NCBI RefSeq assembly: GCF_040548815.1
Contig: NZ_JBEPSM010000001.1
Span: forward strand, 1,674,001 to 1,738,000
Length of the DNA: 64,000 nucleotides
Direction of reading: 5' to 3'
Origin: Kaistia defluvii
GTDB taxonomy: Bacteria > Pseudomonadota > Alphaproteobacteria > Rhizobiales > Kaistiaceae
Made by a program: the position numbers and the translations under genes. How positions within the stretch are numbered: position 1 is the stretch's first letter; each line of letters starts with the position of its first letter. The notes under the pieces are model-generated. The model was not told the origin of the DNA. It saw nothing but the letters and a program-made list of their open reading frames with translations, and ran no database searches. Shown here in pieces: positions 27,573 to 36,141 of the stretch.

Positions 27573-28451
27573 ATGTTTCGGCAAAAGGACTCGTTTGCCC
27601 ATATTGTTGGGCAGGCATCGCGGTTTGCTGCCCTGGCAGCAATTCTGTTGCTCGCCGCCCCGGCCATTGGCCATGGGGAAGATGGCGACGGCTCGGGCGG
27701 CTCGAGTTCGACCACAAGCAGCAGCGGCGCCCAGTCGTCCCAGTCTGACTCATCCACAGGCTCCGCCACCAGTGCCGGGGCAGGCACGAGCGCAACCGCC
27801 AGTGTCTCCAATGAAGGCGGCAGCATGCAGGCGTCGTCATCGGCGACCGGCACGGCAGGCGCCTCGGCAACGACGCCCAGCGATGACGCGTCCGCCACGG
27901 CCGGCACCACGGTAACCGCCGTCGCCACGGCCGGGGAAACGCCAACGGCCTACACCTCAGCCGGCAACCAGACCAGCGCCACCGCGATCGGCGGCAAGAA
28001 CGCCAAGACTTCCGCGACCGGCGAAACGGTCGTCAACCGGAAGATCAGAGGCGGCGGTACGATGTCCATGGCCTATACGAGCCAAGGCACCTATTCGATC
28101 GCCATCTCGAACCGGGTCAGCGCCACCGCCATGTCGAGCACGTTCGCGAACGGCGCAGCCTTCACCGCAAGCGATGTCCGCGCCGCAGCCAGGAGCGCCG
28201 CCACGGCTTATGCCCAGGCGACACGCACCACGGCAACCGCATGGGCCCGCGCCACAGCCTCGTCCAATGCAAAAACGCCCTGGGGTACGTCCTCGGCATC
28301 GAGCAGTTCGTTCGCCAGTGCAAACTTCGGTAACAGCACCAAGGGTTTGAAGAGTGTCCGCATTGCGAGCCAGAACGGACAGAGCGGCGCCAACTGCGTC
28401 TGGAGCCAGAAGCAGAAGACGCTCTATTGCCAGCCCTTCGGCACCCGCTAG
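27573..28451 (+). CDS. Secreted Ser/Thr/Ala-rich protein with C-terminal Cys pair
   Basis: The 292-residue protein has a signal peptide (about 17-34, ending APAIGHG) and an extremely low-complexity mature part rich in Ser, Thr, Ala and Gly: TTSSSGAQSSQSDSSTGSAT, then Thr/Ala-rich blocks with VSATAMSS and ATAYAQATRTTATAWARAT. The only two cysteines are at the end (NCVWSQKQKTLYC, C-x10-C). The layout suggests an extended, possibly glycosylated surface or matrix protein. It is first of four similar tandem genes. No known family recognised. Confidence 0.7.
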   Translation: MFRQKDSFAHIVGQASRFAALAAILLLAAPAIGHGEDGDGSGGSSSTTSSSGAQSSQSDSSTGSATSAGAGTSATASVSNEGGSMQASSSATGTAGASATTPSDDASATAGTTVTAVATAGETPTAYTSAGNQTSATAIGGKNAKTSATGETVVNRKIRGGGTMSMAYTSQGTYSIAISNRVSATAMSSTFANGAAFTASDVRAAARSAATAYAQATRTTATAWARATASSNAKTPWGTSSASSSSFASANFGNSTKGLKSVRIASQNGQSGANCVWSQKQKTLYCQPFGTR

Positions 28452-28494
28452 TTCGCATGCGCCAAAAGAACAAGAAAACGGATGGAGTTCCATC

Positions 28495-28833
28495 ATGAGT
28501 ACCATCATCCAGAAACGCCGGATCTCATCTCTCTCGATCGGTCTTGCCACTGGCCTGTTGGCCATCGGCGTCGGCACCGCCGCCGCCAGCAATCGAGGCG
28601 CCCCGGATATCGACGCCCTGGTGCAGCAATTGACCGACGGAACCATGAGCGCGCCCGCATCGTCTCAGCAGAGCACTGCAACGGCTTGGTCGGAAAGCAG
28701 CGGCGACCACGGGATCTCCGTCACGACCACCACCAACGGTTCCAGCACGAGCTGCATGGCCGTCGAATGGAAGCGGGAAAATGGCGGAATCAAGAAGTGG
28801 CAATATCGTTGCGATGCGCCGAAGCAACCGTGA
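28495..28833 (+). CDS. Small secreted protein with C-terminal WQYxC motif
   Basis: The 112-residue protein starts at the ATG 28495, 43 bases after the previous gene, behind GGATGGAG. It has a signal peptide (about 12-31, ending TAAAS), a short Ser/Thr-rich region (SSQQSTATAWSESSGD) and a basic tail with two cysteines, SCMAVEWKRENGGIKKWQYRC (C-x18-C, split here by a Lys/Trp-rich stretch). The tail resembles that of the next gene. No known domain; function unknown. Confidence 0.7.
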   Translation: MSTIIQKRRISSLSIGLATGLLAIGVGTAAASNRGAPDIDALVQQLTDGTMSAPASSQQSTATAWSESSGDHGISVTTTTNGSSTSCMAVEWKRENGGIKKWQYRCDAPKQP

Positions 28834-28925
28834 CTCCGGCCTGCCGCGCATAGCCCAGCCATAGCGAAAACCGCAGCGGCCAGGCCAGCTTTCGGAACAC
28901 TCACACGATCTGACCGAAGTTCATT

Positions 28926-28950
28926 CTCGTTCCCGCAAGAGGAACGAACA
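28926..28950 (+). promoter_or_regulatory. Hairpin in the 5' leader of the next gene
   Basis: CGTTCC and GGAACG form a perfect short hairpin with an 8-base loop about 15 bases before the GGGGAG ribosome site of the gene at 28965. It could be a leader structure affecting translation, or part of the terminator of the preceding gene. Coordinates are good to a base or two. Confidence 0.35.
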
Positions 28951-28964
28951 GGGGAGTTTTGATC

Positions 28965-29540
28965 ATGCAAAGTATTTCGATCACCAGACTATCGCTCGTA
29001 ACATCCGCGGCCTTTCTCACCCTTGTTGCTTTCAGCGACGCGAGCTTTGCAGGCGGGTCTGCGTCCAGCAGCAGCGGCAGCCATTCAAGCGCCTCCTCCT
29101 CTGGCCCGTCCGGTTCGGCCAGCGCCTCCAACACCTCGAGTGGAAGCTCGAATGGCGGCGGCGGCGGCGGATCGGCCAGCGCCGGTGCCAATGGCACGTC
29201 CACCAGCGGGGCAAACGCCTCGACATCCGGAATGGGCACGGCGGGAGCCCTCGCCTATGGTGGATCGACGTCAACGGGCAATGGCTGGGACGGCGGCTCG
29301 GCGACCGCGACCCACACCGCCACGGTCGGCACGTTCGCGGGGGCCTATTCCGAGGGTCCGGATGGCGACCCCGGGCCGGGACCGGGCCCTGGACCTGGAC
29401 CAACGCCCAATCCCAACGGCTTTCTCGCACGCCTGTTTGGCGGGGGCGGCTCGTCCTCCGACATCAATTGCGAGAATTTCAAACCCAAGACCTGGAAGCA
29501 GAGAAAGCAGTGGCAATACTACTGCGAGTTCAGGAAATAG
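28965..29540 (+). CDS. Secreted Ser/Gly-rich protein with C-terminal Cys pair
   Basis: The 191-residue protein starts at the ATG 28965 (a TTG two codons earlier is possible) after GGGGAG. Signal peptide about 5-29 ends DASFAGG. The mature part has Ser/Gly runs (GGSASSSSGSHSSASSSGPS), six consecutive glycines, and a (Pro-Gly) repeat PGPGPGPGPGPTPNPN, then a tail with NCENFKPKTWKQRKQWQYYC (C-x17-C). The tail resembles that of the 28495 product. Probably an extended surface or matrix protein; no family recognised. Confidence 0.7.
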   Translation: MQSISITRLSLVTSAAFLTLVAFSDASFAGGSASSSSGSHSSASSSGPSGSASASNTSSGSSNGGGGGGSASAGANGTSTSGANASTSGMGTAGALAYGGSTSTGNGWDGGSATATHTATVGTFAGAYSEGPDGDPGPGPGPGPGPTPNPNGFLARLFGGGGSSSDINCENFKPKTWKQRKQWQYYCEFRK

Positions 29541-29707
29541 ATCATTATCACGACAAGTATTTCACAAATTTTCGATCACAGAAATATCAACAGATGTCAT
29601 TTCCAATTACGTTATAATTATTTAAATTAGGAAGTGCAAATTGCGCCCTTAGCGCAAAATGCCAGAACAAGAAGTGAAATGTTGCACTAACCCAAGGGAG
29701 TTACACT

Positions 29708-30142
29708 ATGTCCTCATATCGTAATATTCTCGTCGGTGTTGCTACTTCCGCATTGTTCGTGATCGCCTCGGCCTCAGCGATGGCCGGCCAGGCTTCGAGC
29801 AGCGCCACGCAGACCGCAGGCGGCACCTCCTCGACCTCATCGACCGGCAGCGGCAGCGGTTCCGGTGGTCTGTCCAGCGGCGGCGGCGGCGGCACCGGTG
29901 CGAGCACGAGCTCGTCCAACAGCGGCTCCTCCACCACGACCGCCTCCTCGAGCAACAGCTGGGGTTCGGTCGGCGTGGCCGGCGGCATCGGCGGCTCTTC
30001 GGGCAGCGCTGGCAGCGACTATCATGGTGGTGGCGGCGGCAGCGGCTTCTTCGGCGGCCATGGCGGCGGCGGAACCTCGGGCGGCTCGTCGCAGGGCAGC
30101 ACGGCCGGCACCGGCGGTCTCAGCTTCTCTTGGGGCCCGTAA
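29708..30142 (+). CDS. Secreted Gly/Ser-rich protein without the Cys tail
   Basis: The 144-residue protein starts after AAGGGAGTTACACT. A signal peptide (about 8-27, ending SAMAG) precedes an almost pure Gly/Ser/Thr sequence with GGGGGTGAS, GGGGGSGFFGGHGGGG and SGGSSQGSTAG stretches. It has no cysteines and ends LSFSWGP. It resembles the three upstream products in signal peptide and composition but lacks their Cys tail. An AT-rich leader of 167 bases separates it from the previous gene. Confidence 0.65.
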   Translation: MSSYRNILVGVATSALFVIASASAMAGQASSSATQTAGGTSSTSSTGSGSGSGGLSSGGGGGTGASTSSSNSGSSTTTASSSNSWGSVGVAGGIGGSSGSAGSDYHGGGGGSGFFGGHGGGGTSGGSSQGSTAGTGGLSFSWGP

Positions 30143-30189
30143 AAGGCTTCCGCTCGCTTGCGGGCCTGGATCAGGTACGGCAAGCAAAA

Positions 30190-30213
30190 ACGGCCGGGGG
30201 AAACCCCGGCCGT
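30190..30213. terminator. Bidirectional rho-independent terminator
   Basis: ACGGCCGGGG (30190-30199) pairs perfectly with CCCCGGCCGT (30204-30213) across GAAA. It is flanked by AAAAA on the left and TTATT on the right, so it can terminate both the Gly-rich gene and the convergent thrS. Confidence 0.85.
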
Positions 30214-30246
30214 TTATTGTTGTGCCTGCGTGGATGCAGAGTTCAA

Positions 30247-32217
30247 TCAGGCCTCGGCGCGCGCCCGCACCAGATCCGGTGCCGTCGCCTCGGCCACCAG
30301 CGACGCGATCGCGTCATCCAGCGACATCGAAATCTGGTCGCGCGAACCGATGCGGCGGACGTTCACCGTCTGCTCTTCCGCTTCGCGCTTGCCGCAAACC
30401 AGGATCACCGGGATCTTGGCGACCGAGTGTTCGCGGACCTTGTAGTTGATCTTCTCGTTGCGAAGATCGACTTCGGCGCGAAGACCGGCCTTACGAAGCT
30501 TGGCGCAGACTTCTTCCGCATAAGCATCCGAATCCGAGGTGATCGTCGTGACGACGACCTGCTGCGGCGCGAACCAGAGCGGGAAGTGTCCGGCGAAATT
30601 CTCGATCAGGATGCCGAGGAAGCGCTCCATCGAGCCGCAAATGGCGCGGTGGATCATCACTGGCGTCTTCTTGTTGCTGTCGGAATCGACATAGAAGGCG
30701 CCGAAGCGTTCCGGCAGGTTGAAGTCGACCTGCGTCGTGCCGCACTGCCATTCCCGACCGATCGCGTCGCGAAGCGTATATTCGAACTTCGGACCGTAGA
30801 ACGCGCCCTCGCCTTCGAGGATGCCGGTCTTGATCTTGCCGCCCGACTGTTCCTCGATCGTCTTCAGAACCTTGGTCATGACCTCTTCGGCATGATCCCA
30901 GTTCTCATCCGAGCCAACGCGCTTTTCCGGACGCGTCGAAAGCTTCACGACGATTTCGTCAAAGCCGAAATCGGCATAGGTCGAGAGGATCAGGTCGTTG
31001 ATCTTCAGGCACTCTTCCGCCATCTGCTCTTCGGTGCAGAAGATATGCGCGTCGTCCTGCGTAAATCCGCGCACGCGCATCAGACCATGCAGCGCGCCAG
31101 ATGGCTCGTAGCGATGCACCGCGCCGAATTCGGCGAGGCGCAGCGGCAGGTCGCGATAGGACTTCAGGCCGTGCTTGAAGATCTGCACATGGCCGGGGCA
31201 GTTCATCGGCTTCAACGCGAAGACGCGCTCGTCCTCGGTGTCGTCGCCGGCCGACGTCGCCGCGAACATGTTCTCCTTGTACCAGCCCCAGTGGCCCGAC
31301 GTTTCCCAGAGCGACTTGTCGAGCAGCTGCGGCGCGTTAACCTCCTGGTAACCAAGCGGACGCAGCCGGCGGCGCATGTAGGAGATCAGCTCCTGGAACA
31401 TGGTCCAGCCCTTGGCGTGCCAGAAGACGACGCCCAGTCCCTCTTCCTGGAAATGGAACAGATCCATCTCGCGACCGAGCTTGCGGTGGTCGCGCTTCTC
31501 CGCTTCTTCCAGCATGTGGATATAGGCGTCGAGCTGGACCTGGTCGTGCCAGGCGGTGCCATAGATGCGCGTCAGCATCGGGTTGTTGCTGTCGCCGCGC
31601 CAATAGGCTCCGGCCACCTTCATCAGCTTGAAGGCGGAGCCGATCTGGCCTGTCGAGGCCATATGCGGGCCGCGGCAAAGATCGAACCAGTCGCCCTGGT
31701 TGTAGATCTTGAGATCCTGCCCTTCCGGGATCGCGTCGATCAGCTCGACCTTGTAGGCCTCGCCCTTGTCGGCAAAGACCTTCTTGGCGTAGTCGCGCGA
31801 CCAGACCTGCTTGGTGAAGTGAGCGTTGCGCGCGATGATTTCGCGCATCTTCTGCTCGATCTTCGGCAGGTCCTCGGTCGTGAAGGGCTCGTTGCGGGCG
31901 AAATCGTAGAAGAAGCCGTTTTCGATCACCGGGCCGATGGTGCACTGGGTGCCGGGGAACAGCTCCTGCACGGCTTCGGCCATCACATGCGCCGCGTCAT
32001 GGCGGATCAGCTCGAGCGCGCGCGGGTCGTCGCGCGTCACGATCTCGAGCCTGGCATCACGGGTGATCGGATCGGAAAGGTCGCTCAGCACGCCGTCGAG
32101 GGTCATGGCGACCGACTTCTTGGCGAGCGACTTGGAAATGCCTTCGGCGATCGCCTTGCCGGTCACACCGGCTTCGAACTGGCGAACGGAACCATCGGGA
32201 AATGTCAGATTGATCAT
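30247..32217 (-). CDS. thrS: Threonyl-tRNA synthetase
   Basis: The 656-residue enzyme has the class II ThrRS layout: TGS domain (about 1-60), the second additional editing domain (about 65-240) with [19 protein letters not shown], the catalytic core with CPGHVQIFK and the motif 2 [11 protein letters not shown], and the C-terminal anticodon-binding domain (about 540-650) beginning [10 protein letters not shown]. Length is typical. The cognate tRNA-Thr(TGT) is at 6.5 kb. The ATG at 32215-32217 follows GGAGACAG. Confidence 0.98.
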   Translation of the reverse strand: MINLTFPDGSVRQFEAGVTGKAIAEGISKSLAKKSVAMTLDGVLSDLSDPITRDARLEIVTRDDPRALELIRHDAAHVMAEAVQELFPGTQCTIGPVIENGFFYDFARNEPFTTEDLPKIEQKMREIIARNAHFTKQVWSRDYAKKVFADKGEAYKVELIDAIPEGQDLKIYNQGDWFDLCRGPHMASTGQIGSAFKLMKVAGAYWRGDSNNPMLTRIYGTAWHDQVQLDAYIHMLEEAEKRDHRKLGREMDLFHFQEEGLGVVFWHAKGWTMFQELISYMRRRLRPLGYQEVNAPQLLDKSLWETSGHWGWYKENMFAATSAGDDTEDERVFALKPMNCPGHVQIFKHGLKSYRDLPLRLAEFGAVHRYEPSGALHGLMRVRGFTQDDAHIFCTEEQMAEECLKINDLILSTYADFGFDEIVVKLSTRPEKRVGSDENWDHAEEVMTKVLKTIEEQSGGKIKTGILEGEGAFYGPKFEYTLRDAIGREWQCGTTQVDFNLPERFGAFYVDSDSNKKTPVMIHRAICGSMERFLGILIENFAGHFPLWFAPQQVVVTTITSDSDAYAEEVCAKLRKAGLRAEVDLRNEKINYKVREHSVAKIPVILVCGKREAEEQTVNVRRIGSRDQISMSLDDAIASLVAEATAPDLVRARAEA

Positions 32218-32432
32218 ATCTGTCTCCTGCTCACTCCCGCAGACGAACGCGGGTAAGCGGTTGGGCTGAAAGAGAGGCGGGATCCGGACCCCGCCCCACC
32301 GGCCGACAATGCCGGTGCGAGACGGCTATACGATGGCAGCCCGCCATTCAAGCTGCACGGCCCAAAACCGAGCCAGGCCGGCCAAAATCAGGCACCCAAC
32401 CCCGATTTGGCCAGTCCGGCATCGGGTCTCAC

Positions 32433-33266
32433 TCAGCCTGCGGCCAGCCTGGCGAAATCTTTCACCATCGCGTCGCGGGCGATCATGCCGCCATAGGTCT
32501 TGGCCCGCTCATTGCCGAGGTTGAAGCGCGCGAAAGCGATCTTGCGGCCATCCTTCTCGCCCCAGCCGACGAACCAGCCGAGCGGCTTGCTGCGATCGAT
32601 CGCGCCCTTCGCGTCGCGCAGAAAGCCGCTGCCCGTCTTGCCATGCAGCGTCCACCCGTCCTCGGCCGGATATTGCGCCAGGCTTGCCAGAGTCGCCTCA
32701 TAGGCATGGTCGGAAACGCCGAGCTTGCGGTCGAGGAAGCGGCGCACGAAAGCGACCTGCTCGTCCGGCGAGATCGCCAGCGACGACATCAGCCAGGACT
32801 GGGTCAAGCCGTCCTTCTTGCCGGGATTGCCGTAGACATTCTCATTGCCATAGCCGAAGGCGGTGACGTAGTCGTGGAACCGCGCCTCGCCGAGCTTGCG
32901 GGTCAGTTCCTGCGAATACCAGACGATCGAATCCTTGAGCCAGATCGTCGGATCCGTCGCCTTCTTCTGCAATTCCATGGTGGTCTGGAATTCCGGACGA
33001 TAGTCCCAGCGCGGATGGTGCGGGTCGATCAGCACGCCGGAGTCGAAACCCATCACTGCCAGCGGGAACTTGAAGGTCGAACAGGGGGTGAAACGTCGTT
33101 CCGCCGGGCCTTCGCGATGGATCGCGGCGCCGCTCTCGACGTCGACCAGCACCGTGGACACGAATTTCTCTGATGCCAGCGCCGTCGAGGCGAAGCCCGG
33201 ACCACCCAGCAGGGCTGCTCCCGCCGCCAGCGCAAAGCCCTTGGAAAACTGCCGCCTGTCGATCAT
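32433..33266 (-). CDS. Class D (OXA-type) beta-lactamase, Tat-exported
   Basis: The 277-residue protein has all class D signatures: STFK (63-66, nucleophile Ser63 and Lys66, which is carboxylated in the family), SIV (113-115, SxV), YGN (139-141) and KTG (210-212), plus Trp158 in QSWL. The signal peptide carries a twin-arginine motif, RRQFSKG (4-10), ending in ASTALAS; Tat export is unusual but known in some beta-lactamases. I prefer the ATG at 33264-33266, with GGAG nine bases upstream, to one three codons earlier. It is divergent from an AmpR-like gene. Confidence 0.9.
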   Translation of the reverse strand: MIDRRQFSKGFALAAGAALLGGPGFASTALASEKFVSTVLVDVESGAAIHREGPAERRFTPCSTFKFPLAVMGFDSGVLIDPHHPRWDYRPEFQTTMELQKKATDPTIWLKDSIVWYSQELTRKLGEARFHDYVTAFGYGNENVYGNPGKKDGLTQSWLMSSLAISPDEQVAFVRRFLDRKLGVSDHAYEATLASLAQYPAEDGWTLHGKTGSGFLRDAKGAIDRSKPLGWFVGWGEKDGRKIAFARFNLGNERAKTYGGMIARDAMVKDFARLAAG

Positions 33267-33295
33267 TCGCACCATCTCCGTTGATTGGGATGCCC

Positions 33296-33316
33296 CTTGG
33301 TAGGTCACTCGCCAAG
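33296..33316. promoter_or_regulatory. Inverted repeat between bla and the LysR gene
   Basis: CTTGG (33296-33300) and CCAAG (33312-33316) form a perfect dyad with an 11-base centre in the 103-base divergent spacer. LysR-type regulators bind such dyads, although the strict T-N11-A pattern is not met here. It is a candidate AmpR operator on position alone. Confidence 0.4.
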
Positions 33317-33369
33317 CTGCGGCAAACGATGATAACTCTGGCAAGCCATAAGAAAATCTAGGGGATCGA

Positions 33370-34263
33370 ATGGTTCGCCCGCATCTGCCGCTGAATGCGC
33401 TCAAGGCCTTCGAGGCCTCCGCCCGCCACCTGAGCTTCACACGCGCGGCGATTGAACTGGCGGTGACGCAGGCCGCCGTCAGCCATCAGGTCAAGTCGCT
33501 GGAAGAACGGCTGGGCTCGACGCTGTTCCGCCGCCTGCCGCGCGGACTGGCGCTGACCGATGAGGGCCAGGCGCTGCTGCCGGCCCTGCGGGATTCCTTC
33601 GACCGGATCGCGGGCGTGCTGGAGCAATTCGAGGGCGGCCATGTCCGCGAGGTGCTCAATGTCGGCGTGGTCGGCACCTTCGCCGTGGGCTGGCTGATCG
33701 AGCGGCTGCCCGCATTCCAGCGGGCGCACCCGTTCATCGACCTTCGCCTTTCCACCAACAACAACCGCGTCGACATCGCCGCCGAGGGGCTCGATTTCGC
33801 CATCCGCTTTGGCGACGGCGCCTGGCACAGCACGGAGGCCGAGCGGCTGTTCGCCGCCCCTCTCTCGGTCCTCTGCATCCCCGAGATCGCCGAGCGGTTG
33901 GCGCAGCCGCAGGATCTGCATGGCGAAACGCTGCTCCGCTCCTACCGGGCCGACGAATGGCCGAGCTGGTTCGCCGCCGCCGGCATTGCAGCGCCAACGG
34001 TGAAGGGGCCGATCTTCGACTCGTCGCGCACCATGGTGGAGGCCGCCATCCTCGGCGCCGGCGTGGCGCTGGCGCCGCCGCTGATGTTCCAGCGCCAGCT
34101 GGCGGCAGGCGCCATCCAGCAGCCCTTCGAGATCTTCGTCACCCATGGCTGCTACTGGCTGACCTGGCTGAAATCCTCCGCGCCCACGCCCGCGATGCGG
34201 GCGTTCCAGGCCTGGATCCTCGCCGCCTCGCTGCCCTATTCCGACACCGCCGAGGCCAGCTGA
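33370..34263 (+). CDS. ampR: LysR-family regulator, AmpR/GcvA-like
   Basis: The 297-residue protein opens with PLNALKAFEASARHLSFTRAA and a winged-helix DNA-binding domain (about 1-65), followed by a LysR effector domain with ILGAGVALAPPLMF. This N-terminus and DSFDRIAGVLEQF closely match AmpR and the related GcvA group. AmpR senses peptidoglycan fragments and controls beta-lactamase. The divergent position next to a beta-lactamase supports that identity over GcvA; similarity alone cannot separate them. Confidence 0.7.
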   Translation: MVRPHLPLNALKAFEASARHLSFTRAAIELAVTQAAVSHQVKSLEERLGSTLFRRLPRGLALTDEGQALLPALRDSFDRIAGVLEQFEGGHVREVLNVGVVGTFAVGWLIERLPAFQRAHPFIDLRLSTNNNRVDIAAEGLDFAIRFGDGAWHSTEAERLFAAPLSVLCIPEIAERLAQPQDLHGETLLRSYRADEWPSWFAAAGIAAPTVKGPIFDSSRTMVEAAILGAGVALAPPLMFQRQLAAGAIQQPFEIFVTHGCYWLTWLKSSAPTPAMRAFQAWILAASLPYSDTAEAS

Positions 34264-34289
34264 TCGCCGATCGGGATTTGGCGCCGACG

Positions 34290-35033
34290 CTAGGCGGCGC
34301 CCGCGAGGGCGACCGCATCGGCGCCTGCCGGAAAATGGAGCCGGCCCGTCATGTCGTGCACTGCCGCCCAGACGGCCTCGGCGACGTCGCTTTCCCGCGT
34401 CGTCAGAGCCGGCTTGGCAAAGCCCTCGAAGATCGGACCCGCGAAGCCGGCATAGTCTTCGGGGATCAGGTCGGCGATGCGGAGCGAACTGTTCTCGGCA
34501 AAGCGCGTCGTCGGCGCATAGCCAGGCTCGACCAGCTTGGCACGAACGCCGAAATAGGCGAGTTCATGGGCGAGCGAACCGGTGAACCCCTCGATTGCCT
34601 GCTTGCTGGCGGTGTAGGCCGCCGCAAGCGGCATCGCGGCCAGCGTGACGCTTGAGGTTACGTTGATGATCGCACCCGATCGGCGCTCGCGCATTTGCGG
34701 AATGACGGCCTGCGCCATCGCCATCGTGCCCAGCGTATTGGTTTGGAATACATCGCGGATGTGGGACATCGGCGTTGCCTCGAAGGCGCCCACCACCCCG
34801 ATGCCCGCATTGTTCACGAGGACATCGATCGGCCCAGCCGCTTCGACGGCCACGCGAATGCTCTGCTCGCTCGTAACATCGAGCGGCAGGATGCGCAGGG
34901 CGCTGGAAGGCGGAAAAACATCTGAGCGCGGCGTCCGCATCGTGGCGATGACGTGCCAGCCTCTGGCGAGAAAATGGCGTGCCGTCTCCAGGCCGTAGCC
35001 TGACGAACTGCCCGTAATCAAAATGGTCTTCAT
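34290..35033 (-). CDS. Short-chain dehydrogenase/reductase
   Basis: The 247-residue classical SDR has the cofactor motif TGSSSGYG (8-15), NNAG in VLVNNAGIGVVGAF, catalytic Ser in NVTSSVTLA and YTASK with Tyr and Lys. The substrate is unknown. The gene lies downstream of an AraC-family gene on the same strand and has its own promoter and dyad (next entry), so it may be regulated by that neighbour. Confidence 0.9.
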   Translation of the reverse strand: MKTILITGSSSGYGLETARHFLARGWHVIATMRTPRSDVFPPSSALRILPLDVTSEQSIRVAVEAAGPIDVLVNNAGIGVVGAFEATPMSHIRDVFQTNTLGTMAMAQAVIPQMRERRSGAIINVTSSVTLAAMPLAAAYTASKQAIEGFTGSLAHELAYFGVRAKLVEPGYAPTTRFAENSSLRIADLIPEDYAGFAGPIFEGFAKPALTTRESDVAEAVWAAVHDMTGRLHFPAGADAVALAGAA

Positions 35034-35075
35034 GACAACCTCCGTTTGTGTTTGCAGGTTGTCTTTTAGCCCGGC

Positions 35076-35119
35076 TCGTCTGGACGAAACATAATACTCA
35101 GTCCCGTTTTAATTACCAA
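35076..35119 (-). promoter_or_regulatory. Candidate promoter and operator of the SDR gene
   Basis: On the minus strand, TTGGTA (35114-35119) and TATTAT (35091-35096) stand 17 bases apart, an excellent sigma-70-type pair. The dyad TCGTC-TG-GACGA (35076-35087) falls at the expected transcript start, so a bound protein would repress. The -35 box overlaps the last codons of the upstream AraC gene. Confidence 0.6.
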
Positions 35120-36072
35120 CTGTCCAAACCATCCTGCAGCGGGAAGGCTCCGGCAGTTCGAGAAAACCGGCCAGGCGCACAGCCCACGCGCTTTCGGAAG
35201 GCTGTGCTGAAAGCGCTCGCCGACTCGTAACCGATCTCGTCGGCTATCCTGTCGAGCGTCTTGGCGCCGTTGATCAGGGCATCTTTGGCAAGTGACATCC
35301 GCCATCGCGCCAGATATTCGATCGGGCCACAGCCGAGTACCGTCGCAAAGCGCGCCGCGAACGCCGACCGCGATAGCCCCGCGAGCCTCGCCAGACCCTC
35401 AACAGTCCAGTTGGCCCGGACATCCGCATGCATGGCGCGCAGGGCGCGCACCAGGAACGGATCCCGCATTCCCCCCAGCAAGCCCGCAGCATCGGAAGCG
35501 ACGCCGTGCCGACGCAGCGCCTCCAGCAGCAGGACCTCAAGCAGGCGTTGGAGCATCATTTCCTTGCCGGGATCGTCCCGCAGGCACTCCTCCTGAATCA
35601 TCTGGATGACCGTGCCGATCCGGCCCGCTCGGCCCTCGGTTGCAGGAATATGTACGAGTCTTGGAAGCAGCATCAGCAGCAGTGCGGAATTGACTGGCTC
35701 GACGCAGAACGTTCCGCCGAGGGAGACAAAATCAGGATCGCCATCCGGATCGCCATGGCGGACGGCCACGTCCATTGGATCACGCAGATCACCCTGGATG
35801 CCGACATCGCTGCTGAGGGAGAAGGCTGGCGTGGTGGGAATAAGCACGAAGTCGCCTTTCGCCAGCCGGAGGGGCTCGCCCCCTTCGAAGGTGATCCAAC
35901 AATCGCCCTCCAGAACGATCGTGAAGCCTGGAGCATCATGGGCGGCGTATCGAACGCCCCACCGGCCGCGCCCCGTAATCGGCTTGGCGATGGCTGTAGC
36001 GGGGCGAAGAAGCGCGATGATGTCGCTGAGAGGATCCATCTGGACGACCCGTAAATCTTGAGGCCCACTCAT
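35113..36072 (-). CDS. AraC-family transcriptional regulator with cupin-like sensor
   Basis: The 319-residue protein has a cupin-like ligand domain (about 10-190), with GDCWITFEGGEPLRLAKGDFVL, and a C-terminal AraC double helix-turn-helix (about 205-305) with LARLAGLSRSAFAARF and IADEIGYESASAFSTAFRK. A start at Met12 (36039) is possible. It lies just upstream of the SDR gene on the same strand and probably controls it. The inducer is unknown. Confidence 0.88.
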   Translation of the reverse strand: MSGPQDLRVVQMDPLSDIIALLRPATAIAKPITGRGRWGVRYAAHDAPGFTIVLEGDCWITFEGGEPLRLAKGDFVLIPTTPAFSLSSDVGIQGDLRDPMDVAVRHGDPDGDPDFVSLGGTFCVEPVNSALLLMLLPRLVHIPATEGRAGRIGTVIQMIQEECLRDDPGKEMMLQRLLEVLLLEALRRHGVASDAAGLLGGMRDPFLVRALRAMHADVRANWTVEGLARLAGLSRSAFAARFATVLGCGPIEYLARWRMSLAKDALINGAKTLDRIADEIGYESASAFSTAFRKRVGCAPGRFSRTAGAFPLQDGLDSW

Positions 36073-36141
36073 TGATGGATAGTCCAGCTGGCGTGTCCAG
36101 CCAAAATGCGCCGATCTTGACCGGCCGAGCTATTTCGGCGG

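Noticed and set aside
27250..27915. A 221-codon frame crossing the start of the first secreted gene
   Set aside because: No ribosome site, overlaps a gene with a signal peptide, and has a Pro/Arg-rich tail typical of a shifted frame.
30130..32256. A 708-codon plus-strand open frame over thrS
   Set aside because: Complete overlap with thrS, whose synthetase motifs are unambiguous; the plus frame is low-quality antisense coding.
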